DNA of 64,000 bases. Origin: Gemmatimonadota bacterium (GTDB taxonomy: Bacteria > Gemmatimonadota > Gemmatimonadetes > Gemmatimonadales > GWC2-71-9). A program made the position numbers and the translations under genes. Where the stretch lies: contig JAZKBR010000001.1 of assembly GCA_040388535.1 (NCBI GenBank), positions 207,764 to 271,763 of the forward strand. The letters run 5' to 3'. The first letter of the stretch is position 1. Each line of letters starts with the position of its first letter. The notes under the pieces were generated by a model, which had not been told where the DNA came from, searched no databases, and saw only the letters and a list, made by a program, of their open reading frames with translations. Below, piece after piece: positions 34,780-44,602 of the stretch.

Positions 34780-36102
34780 TTACATCCCGAAGCGGCTGGA
34801 GCGGCCCCGGAACTTGATCCGGCCCGACTTCATGAAACCGTCATACTTGCGCAGCGTGCGGTGCTGTTCGATCTGGGCGATGGTGTCGAGGAGCACACCC
34901 ACCACGATCAGGATCGAGGTGCCACCGAAGTTGAACTGCTGGACGCCGATCGCGTGGGCGACGGTGATCGGCACGATCGCGACAATCGCCAGGAAGAGCG
35001 AGCCCGGCAGAGTGATCCGGCCGAGCACGCCATCGATGTAATCGGCGGTGGCGCTGCCCGGCTTCACGCCCGGGATGAACGCGCCCTGCTTCTTCAGGTT
35101 CTCGGAGAGATCCACCGAGTTGAAGATGATCGAGGTGTAGAAGTAGGAGAACACCACGATCAGCAGCGCGAACAGCAGGTTGTACGACAGCGACCCGGGC
35201 GACAGGAAGTCGGCGACTTCCGTGAGCGCGGTCGAGTTGCTGAACCGGGCAATCGTGGCGGGCACGATGATGACGGTCTGGGCGAAGATGATCGGCATCA
35301 CGCCGGCGGTGATCAGCCGGATCGGGATGAAGGTCTTCTGGCCTTCGCGAATCCGCCCGCGGCCCATCACCTTGCGCGGGATCTGGATCGGGATGCGGCG
35401 GGACGCCAGCGTCATCGCCACAACCGCGGTCACCATCGCCACGATCACGGCCGCAAAGAGGAACGCCGCCGGGAAGCCGAGCACGCCCTGACGGACGAGT
35501 TCGAAGCCCTGGAGGATGCCCGGCCAGATCCGTTCGAGAATCGAGACCGCGATCAGCAGCGACATGCCGTTGCCGATACCGCGCTCGGTGATCTGCTCAC
35601 CGAGCCACATCACGAAGATCGCGCCGGTCGTCAGCGTGGCCACCATGATCATCCGCGACACGAACCCGGGATTCGGGATCGCACCAGGAATGGACTCGAC
35701 GAAGAGCGCGAAAGTGTACGCCTGCGACAGCGAGATCACCACCGTGAGGTAGCGCGTCCACTGGGTCAGCGTCTTCCGGCCTTCCTCGTCCTTCTGCATC
35801 TTGCCGATGGTCGGCAGGACGCCGCCACCGAGCTGGAACACGATCGACGCCGAGATGTACGGCATGATCCCGAGCGCGAAGATCGTCGCACGCCCGAGGC
35901 CGCCGCCGAGGGCGTCGTAGAGATTGAAGAGTGACGCTGCCGACGAATTCTGGATGTAGTCGGAGAGCGCCGTGACATTCACCGCCGGCGCGGCAATGTG
36001 CGCGCCGATGCGGTAAATGAGGACCGCGAGGATCGTGAACCAGAGCTTGTTCTTCAGCTCCGGATCGATGCTGAGGCCTGCCTGGTTGGGCGCCGTCATC
36101 AA
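34780..36102 (-). CDS. secY: Preprotein translocase channel subunit SecY
   Basis: Ten-helix core of the Sec channel, 440 aa. N-terminal helix WFTILAVLIYRIGAHIAAP, plug region, and cytoplasmic loops with the conserved Arg-rich segment (RRIPIQIPRKVMGRGR). C-terminal tail KYDGFMKSGRIKFRGR is typical. Its ATG overlaps the rplO stop by four bases. secE is 27 kb away in the rif cluster. Confidence 0.97.
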   Translation of the reverse strand: MMTAPNQAGLSIDPELKNKLWFTILAVLIYRIGAHIAAPAVNVTALSDYIQNSSAASLFNLYDALGGGLGRATIFALGIMPYISASIVFQLGGGVLPTIGKMQKDEEGRKTLTQWTRYLTVVISLSQAYTFALFVESIPGAIPNPGFVSRMIMVATLTTGAIFVMWLGEQITERGIGNGMSLLIAVSILERIWPGILQGFELVRQGVLGFPAAFLFAAVIVAMVTAVVAMTLASRRIPIQIPRKVMGRGRIREGQKTFIPIRLITAGVMPIIFAQTVIIVPATIARFSNSTALTEVADFLSPGSLSYNLLFALLIVVFSYFYTSIIFNSVDLSENLKKQGAFIPGVKPGSATADYIDGVLGRITLPGSLFLAIVAIVPITVAHAIGVQQFNFGGTSILIVVGVLLDTIAQIEQHRTLRKYDGFMKSGRIKFRGRSSRFGM

Positions 36103-36563
36103 TCCTCGACGCGGCCGCCAGCGGCCTCGATCTTCGCCTTCGCCGACGCCGACACCTGGGCACCCTTGATCACGAGTGCACGGGTGACATCACCGTGGCC
36201 CAGCACCTTGTACGGATCGCCCACGGCCTTGAGAATGCCGGCCGCCATGAGCGACTCGCCATTCACTTCGGTCCCCTTGACCTTCTCGAGGTCGCGGAGG
36301 TTCACGGCGAGGTACGTCACCTTGAACGGGTTGGTGAAGCCGCGCTTCGGCAGGCGCCGGTACATCGGCATCTGACCGCCTTCGAAGCCGGTGTTCGTGT
36401 TGCCGCCCGAACGCGCCTTCTGGCCCTTGTGACCCTTGCCTGACGTCTTGCCGGTGCCCGACCCCGGACCGCGACCGATACGCTTGCGGTTCCGGTGCGA
36501 TCCCGGCGCCGGGCGCAGGTTCGACAGGTTGATCCGTTCGACGATTTCCTTCTCGTCCGCCAT
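36099..36563 (-). CDS. rplO: Ribosomal protein uL15
   Basis: 154 aa. N-terminal NLRPAPGSHRNRKRIGRGPG and the Gly/Lys-rich SGKGHKGQKARSGG, then the conserved FEGGQMPMYRRLPKRGF. Coupled to secY; rpmD ends three bases before it. Confidence 0.97.
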   Translation of the reverse strand: MADEKEIVERINLSNLRPAPGSHRNRKRIGRGPGSGTGKTSGKGHKGQKARSGGNTNTGFEGGQMPMYRRLPKRGFTNPFKVTYLAVNLRDLEKVKGTEVNGESLMAAGILKAVGDPYKVLGHGDVTRALVIKGAQVSASAKAKIEAAGGRVED

Positions 36564-36566
36564 GAC

Positions 36567-36824
36567 TCAGCTCTCCCCGACCGGCGACACCTCGATGAGG
36601 TGGCGCACCTTGAACAGCATTCCCCGCAGCGAGGCGGAGTTCTCGGCTTCGATCGTCATCTGATGATGACGAAGGCCGATCGACTTCAACGTCCGGTTCA
36701 TCGACTCGGAATGGCCGATGCCGGAACGGATCTGCTTGATCTTCAGCCGCTTGACCTCATCCCCCGGGATGACGGCCGCGTGGTGCGCCGGACCCTGCCG
36801 GCCCACAACTGGATTGCGTCCCAT
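36567..36824 (-). CDS. rpmD: Ribosomal protein uL30
   Basis: 85 aa, about 25 longer than usual. The L30 core starts at LKIKQIRSGIGHSESMNRTL and ends with the typical IEVSP. The extra N-terminus (MGRNPVVGRQGPAHHAAVIP) is probably real: AGGAGG lies eight bases before ATG 36824 and there is no start codon at the usual L30 beginning (that codon is GTC). Confidence 0.94.
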   Translation of the reverse strand: MGRNPVVGRQGPAHHAAVIPGDEVKRLKIKQIRSGIGHSESMNRTLKSIGLRHHQMTIEAENSASLRGMLFKVRHLIEVSPVGES

Positions 36825-36827
36825 TGC

Positions 36828-37649
36828 TTACGCCTCCTGACGGGCGCGGTAACCGACGCGATCAGCTTCGATGCCACGCTCGCGCGCGACCTGCTTGACC
36901 GACACCAGCCCCTGCAACCCGGCCATCGTCGCCCGCACCATGTTGTGCGGGTTGTTCGAGCCAAGGCTCTTGGTGAGGATGTCGGTGATGCCGCAGCACT
37001 CGAGCACGTTGCGCACCGGGCCACCGGCGATGACGCCGGTACCGCTGGCAGCGGGCTTGAGCAGCACGCGACCCGCGCCATGCTCCCCGATGATCTCGTG
37101 CGGCACCGTGGTCCCGTTGCGCGGGATCTCGACCATCGCACGCTTGGCGGCCTCGACGGCCTTGCGCACGGCTTCGGCCACTTCATTCGCCTTGCCGGTC
37201 GCGATACCGACCTTGCCCTTGCCATCGCCCACCGCGACGAGCGCGTTGAACGAGAAGCGACGGCCACCCTTCACGACCTTGGCGACGCGGTTGATCGCAA
37301 CGACGTTCTCGACGAATTCCTTCTCGCCGTCGCGCTCGTCACGCCGGTTGCCGCCACGGCCGCCACCAGGGCCGCCGCGACCACCACCACCGCCGCCACC
37401 AGGACCGCCACGACCACCGCCGCCACCCTGACCGCCGCGGCCACCCTGGCCACGACCGCCCTGACCACGACCGCCGCCACTCTGGCTCGGCTGATCGTTC
37501 GGCGCGGTCGCGCCGCTGTGGGAGGCACCGAGCGCCGGCGCACGCGGCGTCGGAGCGGGTGCGGCCATCGGCTCGGTGGCCTCGGTCGGCGCGGGAGCCG
37601 CAGCTTCAGTCGACTCGGGCGCGCTGCTGTTGTTCAGATCGTCACTCAT
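36828..37649 (-). CDS. rpsE: Ribosomal protein uS5 with long RGG-like N-terminal extension
   Basis: S5 (translation accuracy, mRNA entry) of 273 aa; E. coli S5 has 166. The S5 core starts near residue 108 ([20 protein letters not shown]) and is complete through [15 protein letters not shown] and [13 protein letters not shown]. Residues 1-105 are an added low-complexity tail: first Ala/Pro/Glu/Thr-rich (1-50), then Gly/Arg/Gln repeats of [10 protein letters not shown] and GGRGGPGGG type (58-100). The long start is supported: the ATG directly follows the rplR stop with GGAG upstream, and inner ATG codons lack ribosome sites. Such RGG tails bind RNA or drive condensates in other proteins; the role here is unknown. 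Confidence 0.95.
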   Translation of the reverse strand: MSDDLNNSSAPESTEAAAPAPTEATEPMAAPAPTPRAPALGASHSGATAPNDQPSQSGGGRGQGGRGQGGRGGQGGGGGRGGPGGGGGGGRGGPGGGRGGNRRDERDGEKEFVENVVAINRVAKVVKGGRRFSFNALVAVGDGKGKVGIATGKANEVAEAVRKAVEAAKRAMVEIPRNGTTVPHEIIGEHGAGRVLLKPAASGTGVIAGGPVRNVLECCGITDILTKSLGSNNPHNMVRATMAGLQGLVSVKQVARERGIEADRVGYRARQEA

Positions 37650-38021
37650 TTAGAACTCCAATCCGCCCTCGCGGGCGCCCTCGGCGACGGCCTTGACGCG
37701 ACCGTGATACTGATAGCCTGCACGATCGAAGACGACCTTCGTGACCCCAGCCGCCTTCGCCTTGCTGGCGAGGAGCTGACCCACGGCCTTCGCCTTGGCG
37801 ACCTTGCCGGCGCCCTCGATCGCAATCCCTTCGCTGGTGTCGGAGACACCGAGCAGGGCGGTCCCGAGATCGTCGTTGACGAGCTGGGCGTAGATGTGCT
37901 TCAGCGAACGGAAGACCACCAGACGCGGCCGCTCGACCGTGCCCGCCACTCGCTGGCGGACCCGGAGGTGACGGCGGTAGCGGCGCTCTCCGCGCTTCTT
38001 CGGTGCATGAATCGGACGCAT
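37650..38021 (-). CDS. rplR: Ribosomal protein uL18
   Basis: 123 aa. Start [20 protein letters not shown], then [18 protein letters not shown] and the C-terminal [20 protein letters not shown], all typical of L18, which binds 5S rRNA. Its stop is directly followed by the rpsE ATG and its ATG shares a base with the rplF stop. Confidence 0.97.
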   Translation of the reverse strand: MRPIHAPKKRGERRYRRHLRVRQRVAGTVERPRLVVFRSLKHIYAQLVNDDLGTALLGVSDTSEGIAIEGAGKVAKAKAVGQLLASKAKAAGVTKVVFDRAGYQYHGRVKAVAEGAREGGLEF

Positions 38022-38560
38022 TACTTGGCTCCCGTCTTGCCGGCCTTGCGGCGGACCTGCTCACCCAGATACCGGATCCCCTTCCCCTTGTAGGGCTCGG
38101 GCGGCCGGACATTGCGGATCTCGGCGGCCACCTGGCCCACGAGTTCCTTGCTCATCCCTTCGACACGCAGCAGCGTCGGGGTTTCGCAGACGAGGGTGAT
38201 CCCCTCGGGCGCCTTGATCGGCACCTGGTGCGACAGACCGACGACCAGATTCACGCCGAACGGCTTGGGCTCGGCCTTGTAGCCAACGCCCTGCAGCTCG
38301 AGCTTCTTACTGAAGCCGTTGGAGACGCCCTCGACCATGTTGGCCACGAGCGTCCGCGTGAGGCCGTGCAGCGCCTTGTGCTTCTCGGCCTCGCTCGGGC
38401 GTGCCACCTTCACCTCATCACCTTCGATGGTGATGAGCATGTCGGCCGGCAGCGTGCGCGACAGGGTGCCCTTGGCCCCCTTGACCGTGATGGTGTTCCC
38501 CGCGATGGACGCCGAAACGCCCTTCGGGAGTGGCACCGCTTTCTTTCCGATACGCGACAT
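38021..38560 (-). CDS. rplF: Ribosomal protein uL6
   Basis: 179 aa. Start [15 protein letters not shown], the conserved [12 protein letters not shown] and the C-terminal [20 protein letters not shown] are all present. Normal length. Confidence 0.97.
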   Translation of the reverse strand: MSRIGKKAVPLPKGVSASIAGNTITVKGAKGTLSRTLPADMLITIEGDEVKVARPSEAEKHKALHGLTRTLVANMVEGVSNGFSKKLELQGVGYKAEPKPFGVNLVVGLSHQVPIKAPEGITLVCETPTLLRVEGMSKELVGQVAAEIRNVRPPEPYKGKGIRYLGEQVRRKAGKTGAK

Positions 38561-38569
38561 GGCGGCCTC

Positions 38570-38965
38570 CTACCAGACGACGGCGAGCAATTCGCCGCCG
38601 AGGTTGGCGGTACGCGCCTCACGATCGGTCATCAACCCCTTGGGGGTCGAGACGATCGCGATGCCGAGACCGTTCTTGACGCGCGGCAGGTCGCGGCACT
38701 TCACGTAGCGCCGGAGACCGGGCGACGAGACGCGCTGCAACTCGCGAATCACCGGGAGTTCATTGTGGTACTTGAGGTACAGCCGCAGCGTGCCGGCCGG
38801 ACCTTCTTCAAGCACCTTGAAGTCCGCGATATAGTGATTGTCGCGCAGCAGCCGCGCCAACTCGCTCTTGAGCTTCGACGCGGGGATGTCCACGCGCTTG
38901 TGGCTCGCCGAACAGGCGTTGCGGATGCGTGTCAGCATATCCGCGACTGGATCAGTCATGCTCAT
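38570..38965 (-). CDS. rpsH: Ribosomal protein uS8
   Basis: 131 aa. Start TDPVADMLTRIRNACSASHK and the C-terminal GLGIAIVSTPKGLMTDREA. ATG 38965 or 38959 could be used. The rplE gene ends 47 bases upstream; rpsN (S14), usually found there, is absent. Confidence 0.97.
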   Translation of the reverse strand: MSMTDPVADMLTRIRNACSASHKRVDIPASKLKSELARLLRDNHYIADFKVLEEGPAGTLRLYLKYHNELPVIRELQRVSSPGLRRYVKCRDLPRVKNGLGIAIVSTPKGLMTDREARTANLGGELLAVVW

Positions 38966-39012
38966 GCGTTGCCGTCCCTCGAAATGCCCGTCTTCATGAT
39001 AGTCCGCCCCCC

Positions 39013-39729
39013 TCAGGCCACTTTGAGCGCGACAGGAGTCTCGCCCCGGAAGGGCCAGCCGAATTCGCGCAGCAGCGCCATCGCGAGGTCATCGCGGCCT
39101 GCCGTAGTCACCAGTGTGATGTCCATGCCGTGCACGTGCTCGACCTTGTCGAAGTCGATCTCGGGGAACATCATCTGTTCCTTGATGCCGAACGTGTAGT
39201 TGCCCCGACCATCGAAGCTCTTCGTCGGCAAGCCGCGGAAGTCGCGGATGCGCGGGATCGTGAGCGTCACGAACCGGTCGAGGAACTCGTACATCCGCAC
39301 GCCGCGCAGCGTCACCGAGGCGCCGACCGGCATCCCGGCGCGCAGGCCGAAATTCGCGATCGCCTTCTTCGCCTTGGTGATGACCGCCTTCTGGCCGGTC
39401 ATGATCGCCAGCTCTTCCGCGGCCGAATCGACCAGGCGCGGATTCTTGGCACCCTCGCCCAGGCCAACGTTGAGGACGATCTTCGCGAGCCGCGGCACCT
39501 GATGCGGATTCGTCAGCCCGAACTGCTTGGACAGACGCGGACGCACGGTGTCCTCGTAATGCTTCTGCATCCGCGGCTTGCCCACGCTCGCCTTCGGCGC
39601 GGGATCCACAGCCATGGCTGCTGCCTTCTCGGCCCGGCTACCGCCGGTGGGCTTCGAGGCCTTCTTGCTGGGCGCGGTGGGGGCCTTCTTCGCCCCGTCC
39701 TTGCCGCCGTCCTTCGGTGTCTTCGCCAT
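39013..39729 (-). CDS. rplE: Ribosomal protein uL5 with basic N-terminal extension
   Basis: 238 aa against about 180 in most bacteria. The L5 core begins near residue 54 (MQKHYEDTVRPRLSKQFGL) and is complete through VGLGEGAKNPRLVD and FGIKEQMMFPEIDFDKV. Residues 1-53 are Lys/Ala/Pro/Gly-rich (PSKKASKPTGGSRAEKAAAM) and look disordered. The long start has GAGGA nine bases before it, while the inner ATG has no ribosome site, so the extension is probably translated. Confidence 0.95.
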   Translation of the reverse strand: MAKTPKDGGKDGAKKAPTAPSKKASKPTGGSRAEKAAAMAVDPAPKASVGKPRMQKHYEDTVRPRLSKQFGLTNPHQVPRLAKIVLNVGLGEGAKNPRLVDSAAEELAIMTGQKAVITKAKKAIANFGLRAGMPVGASVTLRGVRMYEFLDRFVTLTIPRIRDFRGLPTKSFDGRGNYTFGIKEQMMFPEIDFDKVEHVHGMDITLVTTAGRDDLAMALLREFGWPFRGETPVALKVA

Positions 39730-39731
39730 GA

Positions 39732-40112
39732 TCAGCGGTTCCTCGGAATGGCCACGCCCGACTTGGTCGCGATCCGTTCCACACTACCGTCGGCAGCCTT
39801 CTTCCGGCGGATGCGGGTGGGCTCGCCCGTCTTCGGGTCGATGAGCATCACCTTCGAATGGTGCATCGGCGCCGGGAACGTCACGAACCCGGCTTCAGTG
39901 GTCTGCGTCGCCCGGCGGCTCTTCTTCGCCAGGTTGAGACCGTCCACGGTCACGCGGCCGGTCTTCGGGAAGACGCGCAGCACGACGCCGCGCTTCCCCT
40001 TCTCGTCACCAGAAATCACCTGGACGGTATCGCCCTTGGTGACGTGCAGCTGCTGCCGCACCGGGTCCGCATTCCGGATCCGCTTGACCTTCTTGTACAC
40101 GAGCGGCTTCAT
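39732..40112 (-). CDS. rplX: Ribosomal protein uL24
   Basis: 126 aa. KOW motif in [20 protein letters not shown], then [11 protein letters not shown] and [18 protein letters not shown]. It is longer at the C-terminus than E. coli L24 by about 20 residues. Confidence 0.96.
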   Translation of the reverse strand: MKPLVYKKVKRIRNADPVRQQLHVTKGDTVQVISGDEKGKRGVVLRVFPKTGRVTVDGLNLAKKSRRATQTTEAGFVTFPAPMHHSKVMLIDPKTGEPTRIRRKKAADGSVERIATKSGVAIPRNR

Positions 40113-40113
40113 G

Positions 40114-40482
40114 TCAGAGCACCTCCGGAGCCAGCGAGACGATCTTCATGTACCGCTTGTCGCGCAGCTCGCGCGCCACCGGCCCGAAGATACGGGTCGC
40201 CTTCGGCTCACCCTTGTCGTCGATCAGCACCGCGGCGTTCTCGTCGAAGCGGATGTAGGAGCCGTCCTTGCGACGGACTTCCTTCGCCACACGCACGATG
40301 ACCGCCTTGGCCACGTCACCCTTCTTCACCTGGCCCGTGGGGATCGCATCCTTGATCGCCACCACCACCCGGTCGCCCAGGGAGGCGTAGCGCCGCCGGG
40401 ATCCACCGAGGACGCGGATGACCAGCGCCTTACGGGCGCCGGAATTGTCCGCAATCTTCAGGATCGTTTCCTGTTGTACCAT
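40114..40482 (-). CDS. rplN: Ribosomal protein uL14
   Basis: 122 aa, normal length. [20 protein letters not shown] and [20 protein letters not shown] are diagnostic. Confidence 0.98.
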   Translation of the reverse strand: MVQQETILKIADNSGARKALVIRVLGGSRRRYASLGDRVVVAIKDAIPTGQVKKGDVAKAVIVRVAKEVRRKDGSYIRFDENAAVLIDDKGEPKATRIFGPVARELRDKRYMKIVSLAPEVL

Positions 40483-40499
40483 GTCAGTCTCTCCCCGGC

Positions 40500-40775
40500 C
40501 TAGCGCGCGCGCTCGACGACTTCAACCGTCCGCCAGTGGACAGTCTTCGCGAGTGGTCGCGTCTCCATGATCCGCACCGTGTCGCCCGCCTTGGCGTCAT
40601 GGTCATTACGCGCCTTCACCTTCTTGCTGCGCGTGACCTGCTTCCCGTACTTCGGGTGCGGCAGCCGGCGCTCGAGGAGCACCGTCACCGTCTTCTGCAT
40701 CTTGTCGCTCACCACGACGCCGGTCCGGGACTTGCGCCCGTCACGCTCGAGGGTGGTGCTGGTTTCGTCGCTCAT
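40500..40775 (-). CDS. rpsQ: Ribosomal protein uS17
   Basis: 91 aa. [20 protein letters not shown] and [38 protein letters not shown] are diagnostic. Its ATG overlaps the rpmC stop. Confidence 0.97.
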   Translation of the reverse strand: MSDETSTTLERDGRKSRTGVVVSDKMQKTVTVLLERRLPHPKYGKQVTRSKKVKARNDHDAKAGDTVRIMETRPLAKTVHWRTVEVVERAR

Positions 40776-40981
40776 ACCTTCTCCGTCGCCGTGCGGCGCT
40801 TCTCACCCAGGATCGTCAGCACCCGGGCAATGTCCCGGCGCAGGGTCCGGAACTGCATCGGATTCTCGATGGACTCCGTGGCCGACCGGAAGCCGAGCTT
40901 GAGTCGCTCGTCCTGCAGTTCGCCCAGCTTCGCCTCGAGCTGTTCCATCGTCAGCTCGCGCAGATCAGTTGGCTGCATCAT
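40772..40981 (-). CDS. rpmC: Ribosomal protein uL29
   Basis: 69 aa from the first of two tandem ATG codons (40981). LRELTMEQLEAKLGELQDER and FRTLRRDIARVLTIL fit L29. The frame is open upstream into rplP, but that part is not L29-like. Confidence 0.96.
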   Translation of the reverse strand: MMQPTDLRELTMEQLEAKLGELQDERLKLGFRSATESIENPMQFRTLRRDIARVLTILGEKRRTATEKV

Positions 40982-40983
40982 GA

Positions 40984-41397
40984 CTAGATCTCCTCGCGCT
41001 TGACGACGACCGTTCGCACCGGAAGCTTCGCCTGTGCCAGCGCGAGCGCCTTCCGCGCCAGGGTTTCGTCGATGCCGTCGACCTCGAACAGCACCCGCCC
41101 TGGCTTCACCACGGCAACCCATCCTTCCGGATTGCCCTTGCCCTTGCCCATGCGCGTCTCGGCCGGCTTCTTCGTGATCGGCTTGTCCGGGAAGATCCGG
41201 ATCCACACCTTGCCGCCACGCTTCATTTCACGCGTCATCGCGACACGTGCCGCCTCGATCTGCCGGTTGGTGATCCAGCCCGGCTCCGTGGAGCTGATGC
41301 CCCAGGTGCCGAACGCCACCGTATTGCCACGCGTCGCCACACCCTTGGTGCGGCCCTTGAACGTCTTGCGGAACTTGATCCGCTTCGGTGCCAGCAT
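40984..41397 (-). CDS. rplP: Ribosomal protein uL16
   Basis: 137 aa. [39 protein letters not shown] and the C-terminal half with [20 protein letters not shown]. Normal length. Confidence 0.98.
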   Translation of the reverse strand: MLAPKRIKFRKTFKGRTKGVATRGNTVAFGTWGISSTEPGWITNRQIEAARVAMTREMKRGGKVWIRIFPDKPITKKPAETRMGKGKGNPEGWVAVVKPGRVLFEVDGIDETLARKALALAQAKLPVRTVVVKREEI

Positions 41398-41402
41398 GGT
41401 GG

Positions 41403-42080
41403 TCAGGCCCCCGTGCTGTAGGTGCGGCCCGACATGTCTTCAACGATCTCGCCCTTGAAGACCCAGACCTTGATACCGATCGTGCCGTACGTCGTCTTCG
41501 CCGTGCCGGTGGCGTAGTCGATGTCGGCGCGGAGGGTGTGCAGTGGCACCCGACCCTCGCGATAGCCTTCGACCCGCGCGATTTCGGCGCCGCCAAGACG
41601 GCCGGCCGCACGCACGCGGATCCCCTGGGCGCCCATCCGCATGGCACTCTGCACCGCGCGCTTCATCGCGCGACGGAACGAGATGCGCTGCTCGAGCTGG
41701 GCCGCGATGTTGTCGGCGACGAGCTTCGCGGAAATCTCGGGGCGCTTGATCTCCTCGACATTCACCGCGACTTCCTTGGTCACCTTGAGCTGCTTCTCGA
41801 GGACCAGGGCCAGCTCCTCGCGGAGCTTGTCGACTTCGGCGCCGCGCTTGCCGATGACCACGCCCGGTCGCCCGGTGTGGATCGTCACGGTCACCTTGCC
41901 CGGCTTCCGCTCGATGTGCACTTCGGCGATCGCCGCGTGCCCGAGCCGCTTCTGGATGTAGTCACGGATCAGGCGATCCTCGGCCAGGAGCGTGGGCATT
42001 TCCTTGCCCGCGTACCAGCGCGACAGCGCCTGCTTGGTGACTCCGAGCCGGAACCCGACCGGATGCGTCTTCTGACCCAT
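41403..42080 (-). CDS. rpsC: Ribosomal protein uS3
   Basis: 225 aa. [22 protein letters not shown]-type RNA-binding segment [17 protein letters not shown], and C-terminal [20 protein letters not shown]. Its ATG shares a base with the rplV stop. Confidence 0.98.
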   Translation of the reverse strand: MGQKTHPVGFRLGVTKQALSRWYAGKEMPTLLAEDRLIRDYIQKRLGHAAIAEVHIERKPGKVTVTIHTGRPGVVIGKRGAEVDKLREELALVLEKQLKVTKEVAVNVEEIKRPEISAKLVADNIAAQLEQRISFRRAMKRAVQSAMRMGAQGIRVRAAGRLGGAEIARVEGYREGRVPLHTLRADIDYATGTAKTTYGTIGIKVWVFKGEIVEDMSGRTYSTGA

Positions 42081-42436
42081 TACTTCGCCCCCTTCGCTGC
42101 CACGGTGATCTTCACATGGCTGGTACGCTTCCGGATCGGCGTCGCGCGGCCCTGTGCCGCCGCCGCGAACCGCTTGAGCGGCGCGCCCATGTCGACCTGC
42201 GCATCGACGACCAGCAACAGGTCGATGTCGAAGGCTTCATTGGCGTTCTGCGCGTGCTGCTCCGCATTCGCGACCGCCGACTTCAGCGTCTTCGCGATCT
42301 GCTTCGCCGCCAGCTTCTTGTTGAACTGGAGGATCCCGTAGGCCTCGTTCACGTTCTTGCCGCGAATCAGGTCCATCACCAGGCGCATCTTGCGCGGCGA
42401 CTGACGGACCGACCGCTGAATTGCATATCCACGCAT
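42080..42436 (-). CDS. rplV: Ribosomal protein uL22
   Basis: 118 aa from ATG 42436. [19 protein letters not shown] and [14 protein letters not shown] are diagnostic; the C-terminal tunnel loop has [14 protein letters not shown]. The frame is open upstream, but that part overlaps rpsS. Confidence 0.97.
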   Translation of the reverse strand: MRGYAIQRSVRQSPRKMRLVMDLIRGKNVNEAYGILQFNKKLAAKQIAKTLKSAVANAEQHAQNANEAFDIDLLLVVDAQVDMGAPLKRFAAAAQGRATPIRKRTSHVKITVAAKGAK

Positions 42437-42437
42437 A

Positions 42438-42725
42438 TCAGGCCTTCGCCTTCTTGTCCGCGACCAGCTTGCCGCTGTGGCCACGGAACAGGCGGGTCGG
42501 GGCGAATTCCCCGAGCTTGTGACCGACCATGTTTTCCGACACGTACACCGGAACGAACTTGTTCCCGTTGTGCACGGCGAAAGTGTGGCCGACGAATTCC
42601 GGGAGAATCGTGCTCGCCCGGCTCCAGGTCTTGACGACCTTCTTCTCGTTCTTGTCGTTCATCTTCGTCAGCTTGTCCAACAGCGACTGCTGAACGAACG
42701 GTCCCTTCCGAACGCTGCGTGCCAT
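42438..42725 (-). CDS. rpsS: Ribosomal protein uS19
   Basis: 95 aa from ATG 42725. [38 protein letters not shown] and [17 protein letters not shown] are diagnostic. Confidence 0.97.
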   Translation of the reverse strand: MARSVRKGPFVQQSLLDKLTKMNDKNEKKVVKTWSRASTILPEFVGHTFAVHNGNKFVPVYVSENMVGHKLGEFAPTRLFRGHSGKLVADKKAKA

Positions 42726-43564
42726 TATTTGGTCGCCTTCCCGCGCTTGCGGCCGCGCACGATGAGTCGATTGGAATTCTTCTTCCGCTTCCGCGTCTTG
42801 GTGCCTTCCGGCTTGCCCCACGGCGAGACCGGCGGACGACCGCCCGAGGTCTTGCCTTCACCACCGCCCAGCGGGTGGTCGACCGGATTCATCGCGACGC
42901 CGCGGACATGCGGACGCTTCCCGAGCCAGCGGCTCTTGCCGGCCTTGCCGACCGAGAGCAACTCGTGCTCGCCATTGCCGACCTCGCCCACCGTCGCCAG
43001 GCAGCGCTTGTGCACCAGGCGCATTTCCGACGACTTCAGGCGCAGCGTGACGTAGTCATCTTCACGCGCCACGACCTGCGCGCCCTGGCCGGCCGAGCGC
43101 GCCATCGCGCCACCCTTGCCGATCTTGAGCTCGATGTTGTGGATCATGGTACCCAGCGGCATCTCGGCCAGCGGGAGCGCATTGCCCACGCGCACGTCGC
43201 TGCCCGGACCGCTGACCACCGTGTCACCCTGCTTCAACCCTTCCGGGTGCAGGATGTAGCGCTTCTCGCCGTCGGCGTACACCAGCAGCGCGATGCGCGC
43301 AGTGCGGTTCGGATCGTACTCGATCTCGGCCACACGCGCCGGGATCCCGAACTTCTCGCGCTTGAAATCGATGCGCCGGTACTGCCGCTTGTGGCCACCG
43401 CCGCGATGCCGCGACGTGACGTGACCCTGGTTGTTGCGGCCACCCGTCTTGGGCAGCGCTTCGACCAGCGACTTCTCCGGCGTGGTCCGGGTGATCTCGT
43501 CGAAACCCGAGATCGAACGGAACCGCGTGCCCGCAGTGATCGGGCGAAATTGACGAATGCTCAT
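42725..43564 (-). CDS. rplB: Ribosomal protein uL2
   Basis: 279 aa from ATG 43564. [20 protein letters not shown] is typical, and the peptidyl-transferase-supporting His is in [18 protein letters not shown]. Normal length; the seven upstream open codons overlap rplW and are ignored. Confidence 0.98.
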   Translation of the reverse strand: MSIRQFRPITAGTRFRSISGFDEITRTTPEKSLVEALPKTGGRNNQGHVTSRHRGGGHKRQYRRIDFKREKFGIPARVAEIEYDPNRTARIALLVYADGEKRYILHPEGLKQGDTVVSGPGSDVRVGNALPLAEMPLGTMIHNIELKIGKGGAMARSAGQGAQVVAREDDYVTLRLKSSEMRLVHKRCLATVGEVGNGEHELLSVGKAGKSRWLGKRPHVRGVAMNPVDHPLGGGEGKTSGGRPPVSPWGKPEGTKTRKRKKNSNRLIVRGRKRGKATK

Positions 43565-43565
43565 C

Positions 43566-43853
43566 CTAGGCCTCGAACACGGCAAGCGAATCGCCGTCCT
43601 TCAGGGTCACGATCGCCTTCTTCCAGCGAGGCGTCACACCGCGCGTCTTGCCACGGGCGATCGCGTTGCGGCGCATCTGCATGGTGCGGACGCTCGTCAC
43701 GGTAACGCCGAAGTGCTTCTGGAGCGCTTCGCGGATCTGGCCCTTCGTGGCGTCCGGATGCACCTCGAAGACGTACTCCTGGCGATCCTGCCACGCCGCA
43801 GAGCTCTTCTCGGTGATCATCGGGCGGACCACGATCTTGTGCAGGTCGGCCAT
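43566..43853 (-). CDS. rplW: Ribosomal protein uL23
   Basis: 95 aa. [40 protein letters not shown] and the [20 protein letters not shown] loop fit L23, the docking site at the tunnel exit. Its ATG shares a base with the rplD stop. Confidence 0.97.
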   Translation of the reverse strand: MADLHKIVVRPMITEKSSAAWQDRQEYVFEVHPDATKGQIREALQKHFGVTVTSVRTMQMRRNAIARGKTRGVTPRWKKAIVTLKDGDSLAVFEA

Positions 43854-44602
43854 TATTCGGTCTCCTTCTTGGGCTTCGCAGCGCGCTTGGCCTTCGGCGC
43901 GGCAGCGGCAGCGGTCGCGACCTTCTTGGCACGCGGCGCCGCCTTGGCCTTCTTCGCCACCGGCTTCGCCTCGGCCTCCTCGACCGCCACATCGGCACCC
44001 AGCGCGCCGCTCTCGATCACGAGCGCATCGGCGTGGAGGATGTCGTAGGCCGACGCGTCCGAGAACGGCAGCACCGCGAGGTGCGGCACGTTACGAGCGC
44101 TGAGATGCACTGCCGGCTTGTTGCCCGCCGTGAGGATCAGCGTCTTGACGCCTTCGAGCGAGAGCTTCTCCAGCAGGCCGAGGAGCGTCTGCGTCTTCGG
44201 GGCGCTCAGCGAGAACGCCTCGACCACGTGCAGCATCCCTTCGCGCGCCCGGGCATTGAGCGCCGAGCGACGCGCCAGCTGGCGCACCTTCTTCGGCAGG
44301 TCATTGCGGTAGCTGCGCGGGATCGGGCCGAAGGCCACGCCACCGCCACGCCAGTGCGGCGCACGGGTGGTGCCGGCACGAGCCCGGCCGGTGCCCTTCT
44401 GCTTCCACGGTTTCTGGTTGCCACCGGACACCTGCGCGCGCGTCTTCACGGCGGCCGTGCCCTGGCGCTGGTTGTTCAGGAACGACTTCACCGAGAGGTG
44501 GAGCACGTCCTCGTTGACGATGCCATCGAACAGCGCCGTCGGCAGCTCGAACGCCTGCGCCTGCTTCACGCCAGCGCTGGAGTAGTGCGGAGCATTAATC
44601 AT
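43853..44602 (-). CDS. rplD: Ribosomal protein uL4 with histone-H1-like C-terminal tail
   Basis: 249 aa; E. coli L4 has 201. The L4 core includes KTRAQVSGGNQKPWKQKGTG and RARAGTTRAPHWRGGGVAFG. From about residue 212 a Lys/Ala/Pro tail begins (KPVAKKAKAAPRAKKVATA and KAKRAAKPKKETE), which resembles histone-H1-like repeats and should be disordered and basic. Start ATG 44602; it overlaps the end of rplC by eight bases. Confidence 0.96.
   Translation of the reverse strand: MINAPHYSSAGVKQAQAFELPTALFDGIVNEDVLHLSVKSFLNNQRQGTAAVKTRAQVSGGNQKPWKQKGTGRARAGTTRAPHWRGGGVAFGPIPRSYRNDLPKKVRQLARRSALNARAREGMLHVVEAFSLSAPKTQTLLGLLEKLSLEGVKTLILTAGNKPAVHLSARNVPHLAVLPFSDASAYDILHADALVIESGALGADVAVEEAEAKPVAKKAKAAPRAKKVATAAAAAPKAKRAAKPKKETE

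Noticed and set aside
37340-37500. CCGCCACC-rich stretch that looks like a microsatellite
   Set aside because: It is the coding sequence of the Gly/Arg tail of S5, with variable third bases.
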